Origin: Clonostachys chloroleuca
Taxonomy: Eukaryota > Ascomycota > Sordariomycetes > Hypocreales > Bionectriaceae
Direction of reading: 5' to 3'
Length of the DNA stretch: 64,000 bases
Assembly: GCA_037952775.1 (NCBI GenBank)
Contig: JBANAY010000003.1
Coordinates: forward strand, 13,826,001-13,890,000
Shown: positions 10,699 to 21,264 of the stretch, in pieces
Layout of the letters: each line of letters starts with the position of its first letter
Numbering within the stretch: position 1 is the first letter of the stretch
Translations under genes and position numbers: made by a program
Notes under the pieces: generated by a model
Told to the model about the DNA's origin: nothing
Database searches by the model: none
Seen by the model: only the letters and a program-made list of their open reading frames with translations

Positions 10699-11066
10699 AT
10701 GCACGCTCTCAAAATTCTTGCTACCCTCGCGTAAGAAACCTTTGCTCCACTGTGACTTACACCTCACTAACAGTCCCACCACAGGCTCGCCGCTACCGGT
10801 AAGATCCTATGATCCTTCTTCGTCTCACTCTTTATCCCTCTACTTTGCTTTTTACTTACCAATCTATTTACGCAGCTTACGCCTCCCCCACCGAGGCCAA
10901 CAGCCCCGAGTCTGAGGAGCCCCTCGGTATTGCTCGCGTCGGCTGCAAACAGCAGGACACTCCCAGCCGACCTGCCATGTGCCACAAGCCCAAGTGCCCC
11001 AGCAACAGGAGATCCGTCCTTTGGGACTATGGTTGCCCTGACGGCAGCTGGAAGTGCTGCATCTAG
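10699..11066 (+). CDS. Six-Cys secreted protein (78 aa) with a 14-nt internal exon
   Basis: Exons 10699-10730, 10785-10798 and 10876-11066 join in frame to 79 codons. The product begins MHALKILATLALAATAYAS, a good signal peptide, then an acidic stretch (PTEANSPESEEP) and a C-terminal region with six Cys: VGC...AMCHKPKC...YGC...WKCC. Introns have GTAAGA/GTAAGA donors and CAG acceptors; CTAAC at 10767-10771 can serve as branch point. The middle exon is only 14 nt and supplies part of the hydrophobic core of the signal peptide, and using the alternative AG at 10773 breaks the frame. Family unknown; likely a small effector or antimicrobial-type protein (inference). Confidence 0.7.
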
Positions 11067-11246
11067 ATTCGCCAGTGGACAGGTTGGGGCTATGAAAGCT
11101 GTATGAGGCAGTAATCTGGTGCTTTAGTATAGGTTTTTCCTCTTGCACGGTTTTTCCCTATGCTGTAATGCAAATGCAAAAGCTTCTTACTCTGCTTCAA
11201 CGGATATTCAGGGCTGCTGTATAGTCTCTAGGATATGGCACAATAA

Positions 11247-12277
11247 CTATAATCCTATTAGTATAAATCTCCCTGCCCCTAATTCTATATACCCACACTT
11301 TGTGTTGCTTTGATTGACAATTTGGCCCATAGCCAAAGGCTCCCAAAATTCTAAGGAAGCCTTTGTACAAGCCGCCGCTGTTGCAAATGCATACCGCTGC
11401 CACTTCTTGGTCTTGTGACTGTCAGCATAGTCGCAGGCGCCCTTTATCACTATACAGAGGAATTTATCCCAGACACCAGCACTCTCCATTTCAAAACCGA
11501 TAATGCTCTCCTGCTCTGCAACCTTATCGTTGTCTTGCCCAAACTTCATCACTGCATCGCTGGAAGCAATAAATCCGAAATGAACCGCCGGTTGTATGTC
11601 GTTTTGTTCCAAGCGACGGCGTGATATAAGTTCTCTATTGCATCCACATTCTTCACATGTCTTCCCATCCCCAAGGTGACGATAATGAGCTATAAACAGC
11701 TTATCGTGGGCTGCACCAGGATAGTGCGCTTGTAAATCCGATTCTTTCTGTAGCTCACCAAGATGACTGATAATCTTCTTTTTCAATACCGCCTTACTGC
11801 GCCTGCCCTTTAGCTTCTCTAATTGCGCGCGGATCTCCAAATTAGGCCTGCCTAAGGAGTCTAATAGTGTGTTTTTGCGAACAAAACGCTCAGGAAGTCG
11901 ACGTCCGAAGTCGTATTGAACGACACCACTGCTTATAATGATATCACCGAGGATAATTTCGGTGGCGGAATCCGATACAAAGGGCACAGCACCACATACA
12001 CCGACGACAAGAGCCAGTTTGATGTTGGGATAGCTGGTCTGGCAACAACAACGGCAGCATTTATCTTCCCCATGCCAGGCATATGGGCGAGAACGACATT
12101 GTGATAGCTGATGGAACCAGTGGTATATGCGTTGGGATCGCCGGACGCCTTACCGAAGGAGTATCCATCATCCCAGTACTGGTCGAAGATTGCCTCGACA
12201 GCGTCCGCCTCGATAGTGAGGGCACAGATGATGGCAATCTCGAATCCGTGCCGCGAAGTAGGGCGAGTAGGAGCCAT
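11247..12277 (-). pseudogene. Nucleoside phosphorylase (PNP/UDP)-domain protein with frameshift
   Basis: From the ATG at 12277 the protein starts MAPTRPTSRHGFEIAIICAL followed by TIEADAVEAIFD, the standard N-terminus of fungal PNP_UDP-domain proteins, which in NLRs sit in front of NACHT/NB-ARC-TPR or ankyrin parts. The frame continues to HMPGMGKINAAVVVA. Near 12027-12035 the homologous reading switches (SYPNIK then LALVVGVCGAVPF), so a one-base deletion or insertion breaks the gene. The second frame runs to 11247 and includes the conserved IGFEMESAGVWD and KGACDYADSHK...WQRYA blocks, ending soon after the domain (ACTKASLEFWEPL), so no C-terminal repeats follow. Either a recent pseudogene or a sequencing error. 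Confidence 0.75.
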
Positions 12278-12724
12278 ATCGAAGAGACCAAAATTACCGA
12301 TGCTATTAGTTTAGCTCCGCACGCTATGCTAGCTTCTGGCATTTCGTCCTGTCGCGAAGGATGATATCGGTAGTAATGCAAATGGTCATGACGCACTTGG
12401 TTCGCAAAGCTTATTGATGACTAAGAGGTACAGAGACTGACTAGCGAGCGACCTTGTCTCTGTTCATTTTCGGTTTATCTATAGTCCGTCTTTCTTGGAT
12501 CTGCCTGAGGGATTATATAATCAGAATGAGAGGAGACCCTCGATCTACGGGAAATTTACGGGGCAGCTGATGGATGCTTGTCAATATTAGCGAAGTGGGC
12601 CGCCACGTATCAATATTCGGCCGTTAGCTGAACCCTACAACCTCGTCCGCGTCGGAGGAATCAGCACATTTAAACCAGACTTGGGATTGACATTAACGAG
12701 CCATCGAAAGTCTGATCCTTTGAT
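12278..12724. other. Divergent intergenic region
   Basis: This lies between the leftward PNP-domain gene and the rightward methyltransferase gene, so it is a likely bidirectional promoter. No other feature is seen. Confidence 0.4.
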
Positions 12725-14199
12725 ATGGCGGAATCTAATGAGCCACCAATTTCTGCACCGGCTCCAGATACCGCCGCTGAGCCAGTCGACCGTATTACTG
12801 TCGTAAGGAATCCACATCCCCCTCTAAGCTACCCAGTCTGAATCTCGCTACAGGATCCAGGTTTCCAGGATGAAGATCACGAGTCCACTCTTGGTGATAT
12901 GTACACTCTGCCGATGCCAACTTTTTGAACCTGGAGGATACTAATCCTCAATAGGCCCCTCTCTACAGCTTCAATAGCCTCGGCGATTCTAGAGTATCGC
13001 AAGCTGCATGGAAGGACATACCATAACTTCAAGGCCGCTGAATACTGGTATTAACACCTTCCCTTACCCCGAGTAGTGATTATCTAAAGGTGACTGACAA
13101 GTGTCCGCCAGGGGACCTAATGATGAACAGCAAAACGAAGGGCTTGATATAAAGTATGTGCCACAGTCACTAAAAACCATATCCTAAGGACAATAACAAA
13201 CTAACACCCATCAAGCCATCATATGCTGAATCTAGCACTTGACAACAAACTCTTCCTCGCACCGTTGGAGAACCCGCAAAAGGTTCTCGACCTTGGCACA
13301 GGAACAGGTATCTGGGCTATGTAAGCCAACCTATTTGAGCGGCGACTGCGCGGGCGTCTTTCTACACGATGCACTAACTATTGCGCCAGCGACTTTGCAG
13401 ATGAGAACCCCCAGGCTGAGGTGACAGGTATCGACCTCTCGCCAACCCAGCCAAGCTGGGTGCCACCGAACTGCAAGTTCGAATTAGACGATGCCTCGCA
13501 GGAGTGGACGTTCCCGGACAACACTTTCGACTACATCCACATCCGCTACCTTCTCGGATGCTTTAAGGATTGGCCTACGTTATATAAAGAGTGCTTCCGG
13601 TGCCTTAAGCCGGGCGGCTGGCTGGAGCATTTAGACTGTAGTACACAAGTGCAGTCGGATGATGGGTCCCTACCAGCGGACAGCGCCTGGACGGGGTGGA
13701 AGGAGGTATTCGCCAGTATCGGCGAGAAGACGGGGTACACTTTCGAGGTGGTTGATAACGACAAGTGGGTTAAGTGGATGGACGAAGCTGGCTTTAGTAA
13801 CATCCAGAAGAAGACCATTAAGACGCCTATAGGCGGGTGGCCGGCAGACAAGAAGTGGAAGGAAGTTGGGCAGTTCAACAGGCTGGCGCTTGAGACCGGC
13901 TTAGAAGGCTTTGGCCTTTACATGCTGACCAATACCATGGGTTGGGAATACGAGGATGTGCAGGTATGGTTGGCCAGAGTTCGGCAAGCACTGAAGAATA
14001 AGAGTTACCATGGATATTCTACCTGGTGAGTACCTCATTTTAGGGTCGACAGAACCTGGTTTGGTATGCTAACACCAGGAAGGAGAAGCGCATGGGCTCA
14101 GAAACCAATCATATGATGAACGAAGCAAGGATTTTCTTTCGCGAGGAGTTTGAAGAAACTCTACGGATTGCCAAACCATTCCCGATCGATAGCAGATAG
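12725..14199 (+). CDS. LaeA-like SAM-dependent methyltransferase (373 aa)
   Basis: Seven exons join without a frame break: 12725-12802, 12854-12900, 12955-13047, 13112-13153, 13216-13320, 13390-14025 and 14079-14199. The N-terminus is a short disordered tail ([16 protein letters not shown]). Then come the fungal methyltransferase entry motif ([15 protein letters not shown]...[20 protein letters not shown]), SAM-binding motif [17 protein letters not shown], the acidic [17 protein letters not shown] and [11 protein letters not shown]. This class II fold resembles the LaeA-like family common in filamentous fungi, several members of which influence secondary metabolism. The substrate is unknown. 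The intact seven-exon structure indicates a functional gene. Confidence 0.88.
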
Positions 14200-14990
14200 A
14201 AATGGGGTTTGCGACATACGGGGGGGGGGGGGCGTGAGCGAGGCGCCGCGAATCGGCCGGGAGAAGCGACTGAGCGAGAGGCCGAAGCAGAAGGAGAAAG
14301 AGATGTCGATAGATGACTATGGCTTCTTGCACCTACCTCACTTTTTTTTAGATTGGTCATCGAAAGAAAGCGGAGTTGAAACGAAAATCTTGTGTTTTCT
14401 GTAAATGAGCTTATCAAGGCTTAATTTTATGGCTTATCTTGAGGCTGTGCCGAATGACCTAGAAGAGATCTCTGCCCTCAACCACAGCTACAGGATAAGT
14501 CTAGCTTATTGCATTCTGGCGTCATTCCTTGATTGGTTGGGACTGGGGCCCTGAGTGTACCCACGAAAGAGACTGTCCTATTTGTAGAGCGGATGTTTGA
14601 TTTTATTTGAGGGGCCTCACAAAGTATTTGATCTTGAATTATAGTATTTCTGGCCTTACAATTAGGGCCATTTGGGTGATGTGAAAATTTTCTATATAGC
14701 TATCTAGCGAGGTAATTTATATAGCTATACAGGGTCTATAAAGACCATTCTCATTTAACATTAATAAGTTTTTAAGGCAGCACAAGTAAAGCACACGAGT
14801 CACCTCATTCCTGTTATAGGCAACTCTCTATTAGATCCCTGACATCAATCTTGCTTTACTCGCTTGAGAATTGAGCTGCCAGCCAAGACCTCTGGAGCCA
14901 TCTTCCGCTTTAGCGAGGGGAAGGAAGTATTACCTTGATGCAGAGACTCAGTAGCTGTTCCCACATCCCGATTCGACGTGCCTTGCTTAT
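14200..14990. other. Intergenic, AT-rich, with poly-G tract
   Basis: A 13-G run at 14220-14232 immediately follows the methyltransferase gene. The remainder is AT-rich. A Lys/Arg-rich frame at 14845-15072 may be the displaced C-terminus of the DNA ligase to the right (see that entry). Confidence 0.4.
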
Positions 14991-17081
14991 CTACATAACC
15001 ACTAGTAAGTGAAGATAAACCGCCGCTGCGAGACTTCTTCGATCTTCCGCCCAGATGCCCGCTGGTTCGCAATCTCCGAAGCCAATTTCCTCTTCTTTTT
15101 GTAGATCATCAGGTTTTCCTTGGCACTTCGTGGCTATCTCCTGCAGCTCCGCAAAGCTAATGACATCCTTGAACGAGCGGTCTTCATGAACTTTAAGCAC
15201 TCGTGGAAATCGCAGAGTAAAATACCCGGCATTCGCAGGTTTGTCGAAGCCAGCGCCGACCACTTCCACCGTAAACGGATGCTTGAATAGCTCGGCTGGC
15301 TGCAGCTTCCGTCCGGGCTCAAATACGGTGTCAAACTCTGGCATAGACGTGACGAACGGTGCTCGCCCGAAATATCCATGTCGATTGAGGTATATGATGC
15401 CATCTTTCGAGATACTGTGCCTGTTGACCACATCGACAATGCGAAATCTCGGCTTAGAGTTGGAACATCCCAGCACATTTTTGTTTTCCACACATGCGAT
15501 ATAGAACGCCGTCCACCATAGCTTCCCAACTCCAAGCTCCTGTTCATCATTCGCATTGCGGCTTCCCCCGATGATGACAAAGTCGACGGTGTCTCCAAGG
15601 CCTGGAATATAATCCTTTTTTAGTTTGATGAACGATTTGCTTGTGTCGAACGAGAAGTATGGGTCGTCGCAACCTTTCAATACGAGGCCTTCCCACCGTT
15701 GTGCAATGGCTCGAGCGAATGTTTCGCTGAGCCGTTCAGCAGCGGTGAACGACGAGAATTCGACTATCTCGGGGGATCCGACATCGGCACGGCCTGGAAT
15801 GCGGCGCACTAGAGATTGAAGCAGTTGTCGCCGTGTCTCGTGGCTGTCTCTGGCACAGAGTGTGTCATCCAGTAACAGAATGTCGTAGAACATGATCATG
15901 AGATGCTCGCTCAAGTCGACGGGCGAATCCCGAGCAGCGCCAAGCAGTCGTCCCGATCGCTTCACATATTTGCGGATTTTGTGGAAAGGCTCGATTCTTC
16001 CATAATCATCGTTCCATACCAGCAGCTCGCCCTCCAATATGCACTGCTTCCTGATCTTACATTCTATTGTATTGAGTCCAAGGCTGTCACGCAGTGGGCG
16101 ATGGATTCCTATGCGGTCGATGGTCGAGTCCCTTCCGCTCTTCGAGAAAATCTTTATGCAGGTTCCGGATTCGTTCAGAGCGATATGAATTTGACAATAT
16201 TCTCCATCATATTTGCGCTCCACACTCATTCGTCTGGTGCTAGCTAGTTGGCAGCAATGTCTGATGCTTCTGGCCTTATCGTAGATCGGTCGGGCGGCCA
16301 TTGTCCCGATTTGTGGCTTGAGTTCCCAGCGAGCAGCCTCCCTGAGTCCGTCGCGAATATCTGCTGCAGGTTGAACGGGTATGCGTCTAATCGTTGAGGC
16401 GTCTAGGAGGTCGACAGCAGCATGGATTGTGCTTTGAAACCGAAGGAGGTCAGGCAGGAGGAAATGAAATTCTCTCATTGCTAGCGTTTGTGGGACATGA
16501 ACCGGACTGTAGTTCTTCGATAGCATGCGAATCATCCACTTGGCCTCAGAGCTACGCAGTCTCCGGAACAGTCCTAAAAGCAAATTATCCCTTCGGATTG
16601 GTTGGCCATATTTCTGTTTAACCCTCTCTTTCAGAGCCACGGATGAGAATGGTGATGAGGCAGCGATCTGGTCGAGGATCTCGTCAATCTCGTCCAGAGT
16701 CACATTCGGACCGAGCCTGGGTTCGCAGTCTGTTATGATCATCACACGCTCAACGCAAGACGCAAAGTCTGGACCGTCATTAGCTTTCCACCTCTGCAGA
16801 TCGCTCATTCGAGATGACCCAAGGCATTGTGCTCGTTCTATCATCTTTTCGAGTTGTTTTGTTGGCAGGCTGAAAACACGATCCGGTCGCCGTTCAGGAA
16901 AGAGACATGACAGGAAAGCAATGGCTCCTGAGCCTCGTCGTGGAATGACCTCGTTGTGTTTGTTAAACCAGGAGACAAGGGTCCGGGCGTGGATTTCCTG
17001 GGTCCTGTCGACGCTCGATGGCTTGTGGTTTCTTTCAAGTCGGTTAAGAAGGTCACATAGCAGAGTGAATGGAAACGGCAT
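14991..17081 (-). CDS. ATP-dependent DNA ligase domain protein (696 aa)
   Basis: The first ATG of this long uninterrupted frame is at 17081 (MPFPFTLLCDLLNRLERN). The N-terminal ~230 residues resemble the helical DNA-binding domain of eukaryotic ligases (PERRPDRVFSL). The adenylation domain follows, with motif I VERKYDGEYCQ near residue 295 (the Lys of KYDG is the nucleotidylated residue), motif III FYDILLLDD, motif IV WEGLVLKG and motif V SFIKLKKDY, then an OB-fold-like segment. It is related to ligase IV-type enzymes but lacks C-terminal BRCT repeats, so a specialised or auxiliary repair role is inferred. The last ~20 codons (GIWAEDRRSL...) may be out of register: the next frame reads a basic tail (GGRSKKSRSGG...SLKRKMAP) to 14845. 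Confidence 0.85.
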   Translation of the reverse strand: MPFPFTLLCDLLNRLERNHKPSSVDRTQEIHARTLVSWFNKHNEVIPRRGSGAIAFLSCLFPERRPDRVFSLPTKQLEKMIERAQCLGSSRMSDLQRWKANDGPDFASCVERVMIITDCEPRLGPNVTLDEIDEILDQIAASSPFSSVALKERVKQKYGQPIRRDNLLLGLFRRLRSSEAKWMIRMLSKNYSPVHVPQTLAMREFHFLLPDLLRFQSTIHAAVDLLDASTIRRIPVQPAADIRDGLREAARWELKPQIGTMAARPIYDKARSIRHCCQLASTRRMSVERKYDGEYCQIHIALNESGTCIKIFSKSGRDSTIDRIGIHRPLRDSLGLNTIECKIRKQCILEGELLVWNDDYGRIEPFHKIRKYVKRSGRLLGAARDSPVDLSEHLMIMFYDILLLDDTLCARDSHETRRQLLQSLVRRIPGRADVGSPEIVEFSSFTAAERLSETFARAIAQRWEGLVLKGCDDPYFSFDTSKSFIKLKKDYIPGLGDTVDFVIIGGSRNANDEQELGVGKLWWTAFYIACVENKNVLGCSNSKPRFRIVDVVNRHSISKDGIIYLNRHGYFGRAPFVTSMPEFDTVFEPGRKLQPAELFKHPFTVEVVGAGFDKPANAGYFTLRFPRVLKVHEDRSFKDVISFAELQEIATKCQGKPDDLQKEEEIGFGDCEPAGIWAEDRRSLAAAVYLHLLVVM

Positions 17082-18151
17082 GTTGGCAGCCAACTTAGAC
17101 TGCGTGACCGAAGAAAATATGGATAGACCATAAAAGAGAAGAAAAGCAGAGAAGGGAAGGGTTTAAATCCTCCAGACATTTAAGGCGGTCCACATGGAAA
17201 AGTCAGCTCCAAGCGCCCCAGTCCCTTTGCTGACCACCCTCGCTGGCACAAGATCACGCGCCGGCTGATAAATGGCTGTGCTGCGAGCTGGGGATACGGA
17301 ATCAGGGGCCAGGGCAGAGAGTATGGACTGGTTAAGGGAGCTTATCTTGTATGCCCGAAACGAAGGGCGGCTAATCGCGGGCAGGTTCAATGTTGTGGCC
17401 TCCATGATATTTCTTGGCAGACAGACGGCACAGCGCCAAGGGTTCCCCTACCTTACGGTAACAGATTTGGATGGGCGTATCGATGACGGTTTCTGCATGG
17501 GCCTCTGACGACTCGTGATGAGAAGGAATAATATACTGAACTTCATCATAAGCGGTTCCCCTTGACGGTGTTACGCGAGTGCCGTCGTCGTCGGGATAGA
17601 AGCCGAACATCAGAAGGGATGCTAACCAACTCATTGAAAACACAGCAATAAGAATATAACGTAAGTTCTGTGTAGTATCTCTTTTGACTGCCGAGAAAGA
17701 ACTGTCTGCTACTGCAAGGTTGACCTGTGTATCGCTGGATGCCTTGTCCTAATTGTTAAATAAACGGCCATGACCTGGTAAAACCATCCACCGGCAATAG
17801 GGCTCTCTCCTCACCAGGTCATAAACCCTGTTATTAGGCGGAATTGTAGCTGATCATTGATCATATCTGGCACATGGACCAATGGAGGAGTTGATGATAC
17901 CGCCTAGCTAGCCAACGCAGGGGCCTCCCTGGATGGCGCAATTGGTGGAACCTGTGAAACAGCCTGAGAAGCACCTCACGATGTAGTGCATGGTCCACTC
18001 GGCACCTGACTGAGTTTCTAATTCAGCGATACCATTGGATGGCGATGGTGCCGTGTGGCACGCCCAATTTTGACATCCTGCAAGTAATGATAACTATTGC
18101 ATAGCCTCAACTGCTCCTCCATCGGAGTTCAGGGGCCAGACCACGTCATGA
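17082..18151. other. Intergenic; weak leftward open frames, 5' end of RecQ missing
   Basis: Leftward frames at 17163-17405 and 17371-17634 (starting MSWLASLLMFGFYPDDDG) look somewhat protein-like but have no recognised motif. A 10-bp perfect inverted repeat (ATGACCTGGT/ACCAGGTCAT) spans about 17770-17822. No upstream RecQ exons (Q motif, Walker A) can be found before 18152. Confidence 0.35.
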
Positions 18152-20235
18152 TGTAGCAACGATTGGTCAGAGACAAAACAGATCTATGACTCAATTCGTC
18201 AAGGGACGCTTCGAATATTATATTGTGCCCCTGAGAGGCTTAACAATGAAGGTTTTGTCGAGAGTATGACTAGAGTCAAAGGGGGTGTTCGTCTCGTTGC
18301 CGTGGATGAGGCTCACTGCATCTCCGAGGTATGTTGTCTTTGCAAGACAACCCTGTAATGGTTTTCTTCTTACTGATATTTCTCTATCCAGTGGGGACAT
18401 TCGTTCCGCCCGGACTATTTGAAAGGTTAGGTTGTTGACATGAACTCATCGATGAGCGATGGCTAACAAATTCTAGTTGCCCGGTTTGTGCAAGAGATCA
18501 ATGCGGAACGCGTGATCTGTTTGACAGCTACAGCCACACCCAAGGTTGCTGATGATGTTTGCAAAGCGTTCAATATCACTGCAGATGGCGTATTTCGGAC
18601 CTCTCCTTACCGCCCGAAGTAAGTTGGCCGTCCTACATACCTAAAATGAAATGCTCGGATGTTATTCTTACGTATTGTCACAGTCTGCGCCTTGAGGCTA
18701 CTCCACTTGCAACAGGATCTGAAAAGAGAAAGCTTCTGTTTGAATTTTTGGAAACCCACCCCGGTTCTTCTCTCGTCTATGTCACTCAGCAAAAGGTTCG
18801 TTGCCTAATTCATGCATGTTCCAACATTGAATTGACAATACTTGTAGCAAGCTGAGGACCTGGCACGAGTTCTGCAGCAGAAGAACCTAAGTGCCGACTA
18901 CTTCCATGCGGGGAGAAAAGCAGACGAGAAGAAGCTCGTCCAAGATAAGTTCATGGCTTCTAAAGTTCGAATAGTGAGTTGTGTGTACCTGAACTTCTAT
19001 TTTCTGTGTACTCACGCACTCAAGATCGTTGCTACCATTGCTTTCGGGATGGGCATTGATAAATCGGGTAAAGTTCTCTCTATCTCAGCATAGCAATGCC
19101 ACTTTCGTTAACCGGGTTAGACCTACGAAATGTAATTCATTGGGATTTACCCAACACCGTTGAAGAATACTGCCAACAGGTTGGCCGTGCTGGTCGAGAC
19201 GGTAAACAGAGTTACTGTATGCTCTATCTCTGTCCCAATGACTGTAAAATTAAGGAAAGCTTTATCCGGGGCGATATGCCGTCTAGGCGTTCCGTCCAAT
19301 CTCTCCTTGAGGAGATTTTTGTCGATAAACGCGAGGCTGTGCCAGGAGACACGTTCAAGGTCAGCCACACTTCGCAAAGTTCCGAATTTGATATTCGCCA
19401 GAGCACTCTAGGAAACATCTACGCCACCCTCGAGCTGAGGTTCAATTTGATTCGCGCTATTACTCCCGAATACAACACATACAAGTTTGAAGAAACTCCG
19501 ACTTATTTGTCAACTCTCAAAGCAAACAAGTCGGCGGAGGCGAAGGCAGTTCTTCAGTTTGCGAAGAAAGCCAAGAAATATTACGGCATCGATCTCAAAG
19601 CAGCGACCAATGCCACAGGTGCTTCACGCAATGACATCGTGCGACTTCTGAATGACCTTAGCAATTCCGGGGTCATTCAACTTACTGTCGGTGGTGTGGA
19701 ACAAAAGTACAAGGTTTTGAGCCGTCTTCCTCACACTGAGACTGAAATCGACAACTTGGTTGGAAAAGTCTATCAAGATCTCGAAAAGCGTGAGAAGCAA
19801 GCTCTTGATCGGGTCCAGGGTGTTCTCGACTTCCTTGCGAGTCCAACATGTTTCGCGCGTTTCATCGCTGAACACTTCGGCATGAGCCTGCCAGACGGAA
19901 AGAAGAGTTGCGGACACTGTACACCTTGTTTCACTGGCACATCAATGCATCTGCCGACTCCGAAATCAAAGACATTGGATCAGTCGCAAATTCGCGCCGT
20001 ATTGGCGGCCACAAAGATACGCGACGATCCCCTTTTCCTTGCGAGAGTGGCCTTTGGAATTTCTAGCCCGCGCGCAACCAAGTCGAAGTTGAGCAAGCAT
20101 CCTATTTTCGGCTCGATGGCGAATGATGATTTCGAGGTATGTTGCCATGTTCTACTTAGGCTCTTCCCTCTCTCTCTCTTGTACTAATGTATTATATAGA
20201 TGATTTTGAAGGAATTTGAAAAGGCTTGCAAATGA
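18152..20235 (+). pseudogene. 5'-truncated RecQ-family DNA helicase
   Basis: Eight exon segments join in frame: 18152-18328, 18392-18425, 18477-18618, 18684-18795, 18848-18973, 19025-19067, 19121-20136 and 20200-20235. The reading starts inside domain 1 (TLRILYCAPERLNNEGF), keeps the Walker B/DEAH box (LVAVDEAHCISE, WGHSFRPDYL), motif III LTATATP, IAFGMGIDKSDLRNVIHWD, motif VI QVGRAGRDG, the zinc-binding region and a C-terminal segment ending MILKEFEKACK. The N-terminal RecQ motifs 0 and I, including the ATP-binding Walker A lysine, are missing and a TGA lies directly upstream (18149-18151). It therefore cannot be an active helicase unless a distant exon exists. All seven introns remain intact, which indicates recent truncation. 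Confidence 0.85.
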
Positions 20236-21264
20236 GGCATGTAGAAATCAGCTTCAATCTACCGAGTAGGAATATAGACGGTAGACAAAGTCTTGACCAA
20301 GATCATTAAAAGGCCCATTCGAGGCTAAAGATGTATTTTGAGGCCATGAATGGCCCAGTCAATATAGAAGAAATGCAAAAGTAGCAGTGATGTTTTCTTC
20401 CGACCCTATGACTTATTGAATTAACCGTTCCGAAGTCATCCCATATCAAGACGGGATTATAGGTATTTTGGCTTGGGTTTTACTTCGAGGCTTGGGAGTT
20501 ATGGCGACTGATTAAAGAACCGAGATGGCACTCTTCTGGTGGGTCGGATCTATTTCTATGCCAAAGGTTGCAGACTCTAGCTATCGAACCTTTCCATATT
20601 GTTGTTGTTATTCCTCCCTTTAATGCTAAGACATGGTAGGGAAATATTACTATCTAGTCGCCGCAGTAATGTAAGCGATCCAGCTAGCAATCATCTCATC
20701 GAGAGAGCGAACAGACGTAGATTTTCTGAAATTGCCCCAGGCGTGTTGCCGCGTTGATTGTTTGCCCCAGATCTTCGCAACTCTTGGAATGTGGGACTAA
20801 CTGTGCTAAAATTTCGCATGTTCTGTACTCACCTGCTTTGTTCAGTTCCTTGTCTATCACCTTGACTGCTAAAAACAGCTCCTGAACTTGGAAGATTGTA
20901 AACACAGCTGGTAAAGTACAAAAGGTGGGGCTTAAGTTCAAGCTGGTACGAATCTCTTTCTTTTGCTCATGACAAGCCTAGGAGATGTTGTTCACGCAGG
21001 CTTTCTTGTATTTGATTCAATAAAAATGAATGGAGATTAAACCGTTATAGTCTTAATTATGAAAATTTCGAGGCACCAATTTTTATTAAAGGTCCAGCCT
21101 CTGTTCAAAAGTCATATCTCATTCCAAAACCCTACACAGACATACCTTACCAAGCTAAATTCTCTAGAACTTTTCATCCAATATTTGGTCACTTGACTTC
21201 CACGAACCAGTATTTCCTAGAACAATTTGAACTTGACTTCACTACTCCCGCAATTGTGTTCGCC
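20236..21264. other. Intergenic
   Basis: No strong gene. A leftward 81-codon frame (20696-20941, with FQVQELFLAVKVID) is faintly like the helical N-terminal domains of fungal STAND proteins but too short to call. Confidence 0.35.
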
